Below are positions 24,641 to 38,000 of a stretch of DNA of 64,000 nucleotides, one piece after another (the first letter of the stretch is position 1; each line of letters starts with the position of its first letter). Location of the stretch: NCBI GenBank assembly GCA_008360975.2, contig CM039182.1, positions 89,487,405 to 89,551,404 of the forward strand. The letters run 5' to 3'. The DNA comes from Lichenostomus cassidix (Eukaryota > Chordata > Aves > Passeriformes > Meliphagidae). The position numbers and the translations under genes are program-made. The notes under the pieces were generated by a model that worked only from the letters and a program-made list of their open reading frames with translations, had not been told where the DNA came from and made no database searches.

Positions 24641-27600
24641 AGGCACACTTCACCCTTTTTCACCCGTTCCAAGCATCTTCTGAGACTCAGTGAATGGTTT
24701 GGAGAGCAATGGTTTCCTACATGGAATTAGTGAGCTGATATTTTATTCTTCCCATCAATAATTAGTTAAATGAATGCCTCTACCACTTCACTTAACTGCA
24801 GAAATGCCTGGTTTTAAATTTACAGTCACCAAGAAGTATGTGATAGGCCTATGACACCTGGCCCTGGGACTGTACAGTAATGACAGCTTATTAAATTAGG
24901 TACATTTCCCACACAGATTACGTTACAGATCTTGTGCAGATGCTCCACTACAGTTTATGTTTAAAGAAACCCAAACAAACAAACAAATAGAAGCCCCCCA
25001 AGAATTACCCTATTTAATAAGACCAGTGGTTCATTGCAGTCAGAACTGGGTCTCTAATGGCAGGGTATGGAGGATCGGTAGGGACAGGCATGGATACATA
25101 GAGTAATACCTCTCCAGAACACAGTATATGTGTCAAAAAATAAATAGTAGCAATTCCTTAGAACACCCTCTCCACTTGCAGTGATTTTTCTCTTAATGAC
25201 TTTGTGAATCAGAGTATTTAAGAGCATTGGATGGACTTCTGCCCTAGCAGTCTTGGCATTACTGACACGCTCGGGCCTCATTGCACAAAATATCTACAAA
25301 CACTTTAATCACCTCCCAATCAGGGAAGATGAGTTCCTGAGAATCACCTGGGGAAAACTTTCTTCCCAGCACATGTTCACTTGCATCCCTGTCAAAATTG
25401 AAGTTCAGTTCCTGTGCTTCTAAACCGATATTCAAGATCTGAGAAGACTTTATTTCTTCCAAGTGCTAAAAGATGTATGCATAGCTCTAAAACAAGGTTT
25501 TCCTCAGCAATTAGTTTTAAAATAATCCACCTATGGTAAAAATGCAGGCAAAACCTTTTTCTGTTAACTGCTAGAGATGGGGGTCACTATCATAAGTACC
25601 CATGTTAAAATATTTCTCTTAGTATCAATCTCTGTGTGTGAATTGCAGAGCTGAGCGTTGTTCTTTCATTTTGTATGTGGAAAGTAGACCACTGAGTCAC
25701 TCTACACCAAAAGGCAGAACTACAATGCAATCATGAGCAACAAGAGGGTAAGGAGTAACTTTTGCAGCAAACAGACTTCAGACACAGAGCATCATCAGGA
25801 TAGAATGTAAGTAACAGTAGATGGCATCAGATGTTGTTATACCTGAAATAAAAATTATTAGACCAGCATTGCTCTCATCTACAGATGATTCTGTAGATGA
25901 GTTTATCAGAGAATTTCTTATTACTGTTAATGACATTAAGGTATAAATGCTGTATTATCTCTGTTATTTATTCCAAACAATAGGCCTCTAGAAATGACAA
26001 AGTCTACACACATACACTGTGTTCCTGTACCAAGAGAGGCAGAAATCTCCAAGCTTTCACTGAGAACTTTTGGATACAATATTAATGAACAACACAATAT
26101 GAGTCCATATGGCTGGTGAGGCCTGAGCTGAAATTCATAGGACATCAGTCATTGTACTGCAGGAGTCAGGTCTTATATATATTTTAAAATAGTTTCTTTT
26201 AATGGTATATTAAGCCACTGGTGTCAATAATGAAAGAGAAGCGACAGATGTGCCTGTGCAGATCAACTAAGCTTTTTTAATGTTTTTAAATTATTTGTTC
26301 TGTTGTAGACCTACATTACCTAACAAAAGAAAAATAGATTTGACTGGTATACATTCTAATTAGTTATACTAAATTTAGTCAAAAGTAGGAGTTTCTCTTT
26401 CATGCATGTCTTTTGATATGTTTTTTAATGTTTTCATTCTGATCTGGAATAAAACAATATATTTTGATGTTTCCAAACCAGTGGCTGCTTTTGTCACAAT
26501 AAAATATCAAATTTACAAAATAATAATTCTCTAGAAGAACAGAAAGCAGAAGAAAAAACACATTAAAAGAAATTTTACAGGAATTCATGATAATGTAGTC
26601 TTAACACATAAAGTGCACTTGCCAAAACCAGATGTTTTGTCTGAAAAAAAAGCAAAAACTGAAAACAAGAAATTTATTTTCTGGTAACTTGTCACTCAGA
26701 AAAAGAAACCTCAACATGTAAACCATATAGGGTTGAACAGAGAAGATACAAATCACTACACATCAAATTGGACCTCCACTCCTGTCTTCCCACCATGCAA
26801 TGGTTTTTAGATGCATCCACGAAAGACATATAAAAATCTAAGCAGAGAGGTAGATTAATGCAGCTGGATGACTGCACAGCCACTCTTGGCAGCTGAGGCC
26901 AAGACTGTAGGTAAACGTGTTAGAAAACTGCACAATGGCTACTCTCTTTCTAAAACTAGGACACAGATAAGGAAGCTTGGTGAATATAATGGACAAGTTG
27001 TAAGTCTAACTCAGGTGTTTCACAGTGTTAGTGGGCAACTGGCTGTCTCAGTGCAAGTTAACATTCAGTGGTGTCTGTAGAGGCTTGATAACTCATAGTT
27101 TTCTAAAGTTTCAGTTTAGGATATGGCACTTTGCCATATTTTAAAGAAGAAGAAATCTGTTGAATACAGTGGGTAAATCCCAAAAAAAGGAATCACAACT
27201 GTCCAGCAAAAGTGATTGAAATAACATTAACAGTTTAGGTGAAAGGATGAAGATGGATAATTCCTGCCAAGTGTGGCAGAGCAAAGACCAAAGACCTTCT
27301 TCCAGAATTGAGGTGATGGGTGCTGGGTGAGCTGAAGAGTTTCTTGATGTGAGAACTCATTAACACTTGTCATAGCTGCTTTCTCTAAAAGCATCTTCAA
27401 TAATATGCAACTAAGATGAAATTATATATATTCCCTGGATGGGTTTTCTGTATCAATTCATAATCAGTTACTGGTATCTCCTTGATTTTGACAACTCCTT
27501 CAGCTCAAACAGTCCCAAACAACCTTCCAATCATCCTATCAGACATAAGGCTAAGTTCAGTCCTTAATTGCATTTACTCTGATTAATTTAAATTTATTTT

Positions 27601-30600
27601 TGTGACAGGGGTTTGTATTGTGCTGAAATACCATTAATATCCAAAAGTTGTGCTCAAGAAGCCAGTGTTGAGTTTGTCACATACCCAGCAGCATTACCAT
27701 GGCCTCAGAAATATAAAAATAGTTGGCTTTACATGTGAAAATCTCCCACAATGACATTAAACACCCCTGGATTATTTAACATCCATATTGCTAAGTCACG
27801 GTTTAGACAACTTTCTGAGAGCCCTTAGGTAAGTGTTATTTTCACAGTAATGTATGATTTTGAAACAACAGCAAAGGGCACAGTGTTTTCCCAGCATTTA
27901 CAGTAAAGGTGAAATTGATATGTTTGAAATGCCACAAGTAAACACAGATAGTGGGCTCAACACATAACGAAGCCCACACATCCCAAACTAACAAAGGTAG
28001 CATCAGCTTGGAGCTTTAGCTATATAGAAACTCAAACTATATTTGCTGGCTATTTGCTTGAGACAGCACTGCTTTCCCATGTTCACAGAACTCTGCCTGT
28101 ATTTTGATTCAGTGTTCACATGTAAAGAACATTTGTTAATTGTCCATTTTAACACACAGCAAAAAGCATGAGCCTAACGCAAGTGAAGACTTAGAGCCAG
28201 TTTGACATGTATCAAGTGGGTGCATTGAAAAGGCAACTTCAAAACTGAGGGATTGTTTTAAGTGGTTTAAACCTATCCTCTAAGCCAAATTTGTTGCTAA
28301 AAAGCTGCAGAGGTTTAAAATAAAAATAACACATTCTTAGCCTGTTTGCATTTCCTATTCAAAGAGCTTGTTCGTTTTTAATCTTAACTCTTTATCTTCA
28401 GAACCCTGAATGGGGGAAAAAGACAGAGACTATACCAGAATCCTTTGCTCTATCAACAGATACATGGGAATTAGAAAATAACCCTCTGCTCATTTGCCAA
28501 TAGCCTTTGCAAGTCACCTAATTAGATGATTAAGTCATTAAAGGGATATGCGCATCTGAAAAGCCTCCAGTCAGCCTCTGAAATCAGAGGAGATAAAGAC
28601 AAGACTCATTTCTTTTTTCTCTTACACTGAAAAGGTAATTAATCCATTTAACTCTGCCTAGCACTGCTTTTCTGTAGTAAAAAAGAGAGACTGAAGCAGG
28701 ATAGCTTTTCAGAAACACTCTTTGAAACACCAGAATGACAAATGCCTCTTTCTTTTGCATGCCACATGAAGAGGTTAGGCTTAGCCTCCAGTGGTCAAAA
28801 TTATTTAGACAAGAGATCAGCAGCAGAGTGTGTAATGCTGACTTTGGTATTTGGGATGTTACTACCTGGTAATTTGACTTTGTTGTAGCTCACTGAAAAG
28901 TCTCTCTCCAAAACAGCACACAAGGCTGGTAAATAAAATTCTGAAGAGAAAATTATTTAGCATCATTCACCTCCTCCTATAGAGGCTTCACAGAGTCATT
29001 CTTGGGTGCATGTCACCTGCAGGATGGGGGCTGACTTCCAAACAGTAACCACAATGTGCTGTGATTTCCAGGCCTTTAATGTAAAACTGGAAGTAGTGTG
29101 TTGGAAATGACATATAAATGTGTGCTGCCCTAGCAACTAAGGAAAGCTCTACGTTTCAAACTGCCAACTACACTGGGGATAAGCCACTGCTAAATACTAA
29201 TTGTTAAGATCTCCATCTGTGTAAGGTTTGAGGCTTAATTTCTACAAATACTTTTTGATGTTTTCAGTGTAACACAACTATGAAGAAATAAAGGTCAGCA
29301 GTAAGAAACAGAGCTCAGGAAAACCTTAATCCACAATGCTGTTGTCAGGTTTGATCAGATCAGAGAGCACAGCCTGTGTTGCAATAGCTCAGCCTCATCA
29401 CTTCAGCGATGTGAGAGGGTCTCAGCACAGGTGACACTGGACAGAGGTCCTACACTCTGCTTGCAATTCCCCTCTTTAGAATTAAATTGGTGAATGAGGT
29501 GAAGAAAGGAAGATTAGTTCTATGAGCGTAAAACAAGAAACTTCTTTCCTCTGCTTCATGACTAAAATTTTTCCTGGGTCTGCCTACTGGAATCCTAGCA
29601 ACACTATACAGCAAAAGACAATGTCAAACATGGAAAGCATATTATTATAAATAACCACCATTGTTATTCTAAAATCTGATCTCTCTCTGTCAAAACAATT
29701 CCTAGTTTTGAGCCACATTTGGAGTAAAATTTATATGTACCCACAGTTTTTGTACTTGCAGTGCTGTAAATTCAATTAGAACATTGTGTGATTTCCCCAA
29801 TAATTTTTTGAACGAGTTCATCATTGATCTATTCCCTGTTATTCTACTGTGTGTAACCCTCGCAGTGATTCAATACTATATCAAGTCCAAGGAAAGACAG
29901 AGAAATCACTCTGAAAGGTTTAGTACACCTTTTCGTGTACATTTTAGTAGTATACTTTGAAATTGCCAGTGACATAACTGAGACAAAAAACCTAACGTAT
30001 GGATAGACAACACTTTTGTGACCAGATTATTGTGATGTGCCTGCATAGATACATATTTTCTTGGGAGGGAGGTGCAAAAAATGAATCTAAAACTTCCTGA
30101 AATACTATAGATCTTTCAATATCCATTAATTGTCAAAGAAGTCCAAAAATTTTATTTAAAAGTCAATTGGCACCTTGATATCAAACAGATATACTGCCAG
30201 GATGCGCTCCTTTAGGCAAAATGATTATCAGTCTTCCTTAGTTGACAGCAATTTAATAATAACACCAACATGAATTATTAATTTTTAACAATACTATAAA
30301 TACATTGAAAATTTTTTGTCAACCCTTGCCTAGAAGGCAATTAATGAAACTTCCCCCAGATAAACTGAAATATAACTCTAAAGCCATTATTTTTCTCTGA
30401 AAAATGCAAATGGATGAAAGGGCATTAACTTAGCAAATGTCCTTTATTTTTTTCATAATTCAATAGTTTGTGCTCACTTAAATCCTTATACTAACTTTGT
30501 TTTTTTCCTTGGTATTAATAGTATCTATATTTGATATGCACAAAAGCAAATACCTACTGCTCACCTGCTATGATAAGACAATAGTTCTTTCAGTCCCACA

Positions 30601-31992
30601 CTAATGGGACTTTATATTCTAAATTAATTTTCATTTTAAATATAAAAAGGGAACGAAAAGGCAATGAAATATGTCTCTCAAGGATGTCCTAAACTAGTAA
30701 TTTTCTAATTTCCCAAACTAGGTTTTTTTCCTTAGTTTCTTTAAAGATTTAACTCGTACAGGAATGGTCAGATCAAAATACCACTTAGATCAAAAGACAT
30801 TGTGGGTTATTTTAATGGTAAGGCCTTTAATAGGCTAACACTAATCTCTATGCAAGTTCATTACAGTATGAGAAGAAAGAAAAAAACAGCAATGGAAACA
30901 GTTTTCAACTCTCTAAGCCATTCTTTTGAATTCTAATTTGGTATATTGACATTATTTCCCTCATTATACAAGAAAAAGATAACATATTATTTCATATCTC
31001 AATATATTCTAGATTTGCAGGGAAGGGGAGCAAAGCTGAAAAACCTTAGGCTACAAACTAAGCCTTAAGCAAAAAAAACCCAAAAAACCTGCCACTGTCT
31101 TTCTTGAATGGCCCTTGAGAACTCCGTGAATAAACATTTTTTTGCTCTTATTATAGACAATATTTCCTTCCTTCCCTATCTCAATTTGCATGACGTACTT
31201 TTGACTGAAGGCAATAACAACAATACCAGGAAAAGAAACATGTCAAAGGACATCTAGATAGCAACCTCTCAATGGTTGAAATCCTTCAAACAAAGTGTAA
31301 CTTGCAAATGTAACTAGTACCATACAAGAAGGCAAGCTAGCTCAAGCTATCAGTTGAAGTAAAGATATTTGGTAGCTTGCTAAAAAATTCTAGTGGCTAG
31401 CATTTCATCTAGCGGTGAAGAATTACTTTCAACAGAACACCCTAGCATATTGAGTTATTCTAACCCACTGCTGAAACATTCTGAGTTGCAAACACTTAAT
31501 GAAATAGTTTTAGGTGCTAAATATGTACTTTTCCCATAAATTAATTATTAATCAAAATGTAAATATATGTAATAAAATGAAAGAAACTAGTGTAAGGGAA
31601 ACACAGGAAAAGTTGTAAAAATATTTGTTGCAAAATAGAGGCATAGAAAACAGATGATACGCTTTCAGTAATTAACAGGTAGGAATTATGTCAAGATTAG
31701 AAAAACAAGAAAACCATCAGGGCAGAAGTATTTTGGATGACAGCTAATTCACCAGGGATGACTTCAGGAAGTAACTAACATATCTGTATAAAAGAGACAA
31801 TTAAAAGCCACTCTTAGGGCTCAGGTAAAGACTTAAATATAATCTATGAGTACATTCAGTGTGAGGAATAAATAAGCATTGCAAAGTTAGCATTGAAAAA
31901 TCTCTGTCATCACAAATTTCTTTCTTCCTTTTCTTTTTTAGGTCAGCCTACCATTTCCAAAACCTTCTTAAAGCATTTGCACGTTTCTATTT

Positions 31993-31994
<2 letters not shown>
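24641..31994. other. Long AT-rich non-coding stretch
   Basis: About 7.3 kb with no recognised gene or transposon. It includes a CAAA tetranucleotide patch near 24967-24987 and a strong hairpin (25874-25901, listed separately). From 27081 to 31892 even chance open frames of 60 codons are absent, so stops are dense in all six frames. A segment at about 28480-28640 has non-simple sequence of the type often seen in conserved non-coding elements, but this is only an impression. Confidence 0.6.
25874..25901. repeat. Perfect inverted repeat, 11-bp arms, 6-nt loop
   Basis: CTCATCTACAG at 25874-25884 is followed by the loop ATGATT and then its exact reverse complement at 25891-25901. The arms would form a stable hairpin in single-stranded DNA or RNA. 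It has no T-run, so it is not a terminator-like element, and no gene context is visible. Confidence 0.9.

Positions 31995-32023
<29 letters not shown>
31995..32023 (-). repeat. Poly-T tract (T29), possible minus-strand poly-A tail
   Basis: A run of 29 T. Read on the minus strand it is a 29-A tail, as a retroposed copy would have. I cannot recognise the minus-strand sequence just upstream of the tail (coordinates above 32023), and I see no AATAAA there, so simple slippage is equally possible. Confidence 0.9.
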
Positions 32024-32025
<2 letters not shown>

Positions 32026-35000
32026 CAGCTGCTTCATTCATACCTCCTACACACACTAAGGCACTAAGGCTTTACCCTGTACATAAACTCCCACAATGAA
32101 GTTGGGTAGGGGAAAAAAATATATACAGGAGTTGGAAAAGGATTTTTTCAGTCTGTCCAACATTAGATTTTAATGTTTGTTGTCTAAAGTGGTTTTGTCA
32201 GTCCAAAACTAAGAAAACTACATCAAAACTGAAATCTTCCTGGCTGGCATAGGTCATGAGAGCAAGTTTGATGTAAGTAAGGTTTAAGTATCACAGTCAG
32301 GGCTAACCAGCAACACTTAACAACATATTTCAATGCAGAAATTATTTACTGCATTTTGTTCCTAAATGACCCTTTCCAGAGTCAGTACTAGACAAGCTCC
32401 AGGTCATGTTGCGCAGAAGCTTAAGATGTTAGTACCCCCCAGCCTATTCTTCCCCAGCTATAAAGTTCCCACTTTGTTTTTCACATTTTTGTTCTCTCAA
32501 AATTGATGCCTATAAATTCATAAGTGGTTTTCTTTCAGTGCCATAACAGAAACCCTGAAGTTAACAAAATGGTCTTTAAGAAGAAATTTTCAGACTGCAC
32601 ATCTTCCTGAAAAAGCATATCCATTGACTTTCAGTATTATATCATTACTTTGAAGTCAGCTGGATGATTCTCACAAAAGGTCAAATCAACAAATGAGAGA
32701 CTTGTCAGGATTTATTTTAGGTATTTATGATCCATGAAACACAGTTGCCATCACCTGCTTTCCAAGACATAAGTTTGATCTTTGGATTGCACAGGGTATA
32801 ATAGTGATAATGAATGGAAAAACACAGGTTTTTTCTATCTCGGGATTTATCTCTGCTTAATTCAGCCTTGTTTTGCTCTTCAGACAAAGTGATAACTTGA
32901 AGGAAAATGACCAGAGCTTCTTGGAGCACAGTAATGCCATCTCAAAAAATCCTCTATCAGACCTTGGCATGCCTGCTCTCCTGTATTCTCTCCTGAATTC
33001 AGCAGGAGGCTTCCAATATGACAACTGATCTACTAGACTTCCCACTAAACAAGCCAGAGCTTTACATTGGATAAGCCACTTTAAAGGTAGCTGTGAGGAG
33101 CCTGCCAGCCATGAGCTGCATGCAGATGAAAGTGAATAATGCAACATGCAGCATGCAGCAATATTCTGCCAGTACTGATTCCATCTGCACAACAAATACT
33201 CATCATGTGCACATAGACGGCAACTGAATCAATTATAATCTTTCAAGAAGGGTAAAAACAAAGACCTACGTTTTCAAAGCAAATGTCACCAAAACAGTTA
33301 AAAAAGACAAAAGCTAGATAAAAATATGAATAGAAGAGATCTCTTGATTGCTCTTCTCATTGTAAACTGCATGGTGAGGGTTTTTTCTCCTGTTTGAAGG
33401 GTCAGAATAAAAAGTCTGAAGTAAAAACCATGTTTAAGTTTTCATCTTTGAAAGGATCTGCTCTTGGAAAGAAAAAAAGCTGATAAGATTTTAACATGTA
33501 GGGATCAAACTAACAGTGCCACTCACAATCAGAAAGTAAAATACATTTGAAGCATGTTAGTTTCAAACTTTCTTGCCCGAAATAACAAGCTTTCTAGTGT
33601 AGCTAGGGAAAGTAAATACACAAAAATAAACCACAGAAATGTCAGATGACTTCTCTGCAAATATCATAATGGCAAAAATAATGCACAAGCCAATATTTAC
33701 TGCTTTACCCTTATTTCTGAAAAGAAGTGCCTTCAACATATAGCAGCCATACAGCTTCTACTGCTTAAATATGTTTGATAATTGAGACACAGAATACACA
33801 TACAATGTATTTAATCTATGCTCTTAGGGAAGGAAACATAATTCCAGAATGAACAAACCTCTAACATCTATCAAATTAAAACAAGGAGATACACCTTGAG
33901 ACCCATAATATTTTAAATTATGTAGTATATTAGGTGGTGCTACAAACTACTTATACCAAAGAAAAAAACAACGTTTTTTCTTCAAGCTTTCATTCTCACT
34001 TACCTATACAGGTTAAAACAAGCAAGCAGAAACATACCCCAAAATATAATTATATCATTAACTCCATTCACACATTCTACATATTCTCTGCTCCCAAAGC
34101 AGTTTGTGCAGCAGCTAATAGCACCCCCTTTGGCTCATGGAAGGAATTAAAAGGTGCTCCCTCTGGGGGAACCCAGACCACATCCAGGTTGGTGGTTATT
34201 TTAAGATCTTGTGACTCACCAAGGTCATATCCCACTTAGACAGAAAGAAAATGTATTGTAGTCATGTTTAAATACTGCTAGTTGCTAATATTATTCAATG
34301 TGGAACTGAAGTGGTCAAGTTGATATTTGACTGTATTATTTATAGGGTGCCAACCAACCATTATGCAATTTTAATCTAAATAAAAGACACCAAAATATGT
34401 GAATTGTGTTTAGTTATTATTGCCATCATTGTGCAAAAAATTTATTAACGAGACAGTGAAGGTATGAATGTCCTTTTCACAGTTTAATACAAGACCGAGC
34501 ACAATCAGGTTTTAGTACTGCACTTAGTTATTAATTAAATGTTGCAGTGCTCTGAGAAAAAACCTGAATTTGGACAAGTTTAAACTCCTCCATTGAACAC
34601 CACCTTCATTTGCAAAGATAATTTCCAGATTTCCAGATATGTCTAAGAAAACATCACACAAAAAATTGAAATAGCTGTTTTCCTCCATTTCAGTGAGATT
34701 TCTAGAGTCCACCAGAAAACATATGGCTGTAAATCATAGTCTTACACTATGAAAAATAAAAATTAAGTCACAAAGAAGACTGGAGCAGACATATTTTGAA
34801 AAATGCCTTTCATTATGCTACTTTCCTCTGATCTTCATTATATTTGCCAACAGCTTAACAAGAGTCATGGAAATATGTGAAATAATATGAATTCATGATG
34901 AGGAAATGGAGGGAGATGAGTGAATTTTGCTGTTCACAACTGCAAAGGACAGCAGTCTTTCCTTCCTATTCAGTGCCTCTCTGGAATGGAAAAATCTGTC

Positions 35001-38000
35001 TCCAATTTTCCACTTACCTTCAGTGGTAGATTAGAAAACATTCCCAAGTGGAATTGTAAATCTTTGACCACACTTCTTAAGAAAATGAAGACTTTTGATT
35101 TCTTTCAAAAATGAGTAACCCAAGTTTATACTGAAGAGAATTGATTTTGTCACATTCTAGTATGTGCTTAATCTAAGACATTTAAAGATTGTGCAAGAGG
35201 AATTAGCAAATTTCAAAATAATGATGGGCATGAATTCTTAAATAAATCAAATGCTCAGCTTCATGAAATGATTTTGTAGGCTATTGCTTGTTAGCACTGC
35301 CAAAATGCTGCTTTTTTTCTCAAAGGCATCGCACACACTGACATGCTCCCCTTTCAGCAGAAAATTATAAGATTTTCCTGCACATAAGGAAGGGTCACTG
35401 TGCAATTTCCTTTTACTATAATTTGAAATATAATTTCTTGTCATACTCTAGGGAATATAACAGTATTTAAAAAAGGCAAAGAAAAGTTAGAGCTGGAAAA
35501 TGAAGTAAAAAAACTTTAATTTCTGCAAAGCATTTTAGTGTTTTTTCCTAGAAAGACAGTAACAATCACCAGGCCAGCTTGAGGTATTTGAACAACACAA
35601 AGTTGTGCAAATATATTCCTGGAGAATATTTTGAGTCAAAATGGTTATTTGACATTCTTCCAAAATCTACATATTTAACTTTGGAATCATACCTTCCATG
35701 CATTAAATTTTCTTCGCTTGTTTGCTGAAGCATGAGAATTACAAAGTTATTTTAAATATGAAGTTATCACTATGCATAGAATTTAGTAATACTGATTCAT
35801 AAGAAGCTTTAGCTTACATTCACAAACCTACATGTAAATCTGTTATCTATTTCTGAGTGACTGTCCTGAAAGACCTAACTATTGTGTTTCAAAAATTCTT
35901 TACAAGTAAACAGAAGCTGTTCATTCTAAATTATTTCCAAATATTTACTCAAGATCCAGCTAGTTATCCTAGGACAGGGTGCTGTAACACACTAATTTTA
36001 GTGAGAATATCATTTCAGTGACTACAACAATCAGAATTTTCCAGGCTATGCTGAGTTGGTCATCTAGCAGAAATTGCATTTTCAAAAAGTTAAGACAGAG
36101 AGAAGGTACTACCCAGCAAATATGGCCATGTATAAAATTGGAGGACAGACAGGCTGTCCTGTTCATAGTTCTTGTGCTTCTTAAAGGAATGTGGAAGGTC
36201 TTGTAACAAAGTCATATTTGTGGATGTTTATATGTTGGGCATCTTGTGTCTTTTGAACACATAGGAAAGCTTTAGGAAATGCTGGTGTAGCTCATCCTGT
36301 CTAAGACAAGTAAATGCTGTCTGCTAGTTGTGCATCCAAAGGCTCTGAATGACTTCTCTCAACAGTCATATTTATTAGAATAACTTGTCCAACACTCTTG
36401 TTGTGGGGCTGTGAAATAGTTTTTTGCTTGTTAGGGTTGCAGTACTGTTTCTGGAAGAAATCATCTTGCATTTTTCCACAAGGTACACTACATGCAAAGT
36501 AAAAAAAATGTGACCTGTGTCTGGTTGGTAGGAAGGGAGAGCTCTGTGTTATTCTCTCCTGTCCTGGTCTCTTCAGAAACTAAAATTGGGAACATACTGC
36601 AACTCCACTCCTGTCTATTTGCGAGTGTCCTGCTAAGAGAATCAGGAAAACAAAAAGGATTGTTACATGGTTAGGTCTTAGAATGAAGAAATGCATGAAG
36701 AAACTAAAACAGAGCATGTCACAGAATAAACTTCTCTGGTATCATTATCATCAGTACCAGGTGAGAAAATGGTCAGCTTGCTTGCTTTAGGATCCTCTAA
36801 ATCCATGCCTATTTCGCACACATTCCCAGACTAGGAATGGTGCTCATTATACATATCTTTTTGCTTTGTAATGGTACTGGAGGCATATGCAATGATTAAA
36901 CTGTCAGCCAAATTTGCTGACATTTGCTTAAAATGAGAGATGAAGTGGGCTTCTGGCATGTAGTTAGGCAATAATTTTGCCTGTTAATTTGTGAGACCTT
37001 TCAGGCACCACAAGTTTTTCTGCTTTGCATGGCTTTGCATCAGTGATCCTTACATACAGTATGCGGGAAAACCAGCAAGATTTCTAACTCTTCCATCCAG
37101 AACTGTTCTGTCCAGAAACCTGTCTCTCAGTCTTCAGGAGGAAGACTGAAGTGTTGATGATACATATCACCTTTATTTGTATTTTAACTCGTGCTTCTGC
37201 TAACTCTTACGATTTGTTTTGTTTGTTGCATGTCCTGCCAGGAATACTGGTTCAGACTACCTCAGGGTTCTCCTTGCTCAATAATTTGTATAGTAGTTTG
37301 AGCACTTTTGGCAGACCTTTAGACCTTGCTTAAAACATTCAACCTTTCAAGTGGAACCCAAACCTTTGCAAAAACATGCTTCAGAGTTGTAGTTTAAAAG
37401 AACATAACACTACCATAAGCCTGTATATGAGAAGTGAGAGCAAAGCCAACAATAATGATAAATAGCTTCACAGTAATATGATGCCAATATTTTTCTTGAT
37501 GCAATCACAGACAACCTCGGGATCCTAGAATTATGTTCCATTTCCGTTACTCCTGCTTTACATCTTTGTATGGGACAGTTAGTCAATGGTCTATAAACTA
37601 TTAAATTGATAGATAGTCAAACATTTGGGAAATGGATAGCACCTCACAGTGAAGATCACTGATTTTTCTGCAAGCTTTCAGGAGTCCCCAAGTCCCTTTG
37701 GACCTAATTTGGACTCTTTAATTGGTGGAGGTATGTTATTAAAATTCTAAACTTCCTGTTTTGCATCTCTTCTTCCTTCAGATTAATGTGGGACAGGAGG
37801 AGCACTGCCTATAGTATCCAAGATGTATTTTACCCCCAACCCACTTCAGTCGATGCATCAACATCCTCTGCTGCATTCTCTTTCTTTCTTAAAAATCCTG
37901 TCTGTGTGCATTTTTTTTTTTGTCTGTGGCTGAGCTTTGCAGAAAATATTTTATCCTGCTGTGTTTCAGTGTGTTTCACCCTGCCCACAATGCATCGTAC

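Noticed and set aside
31915..31945. Pyrimidine tract followed by TTTTAG/GT as a 3' splice site with a downstream exon
   Set aside because: No coding-like frame or matching donor follows; such tracts are common in AT-rich DNA.
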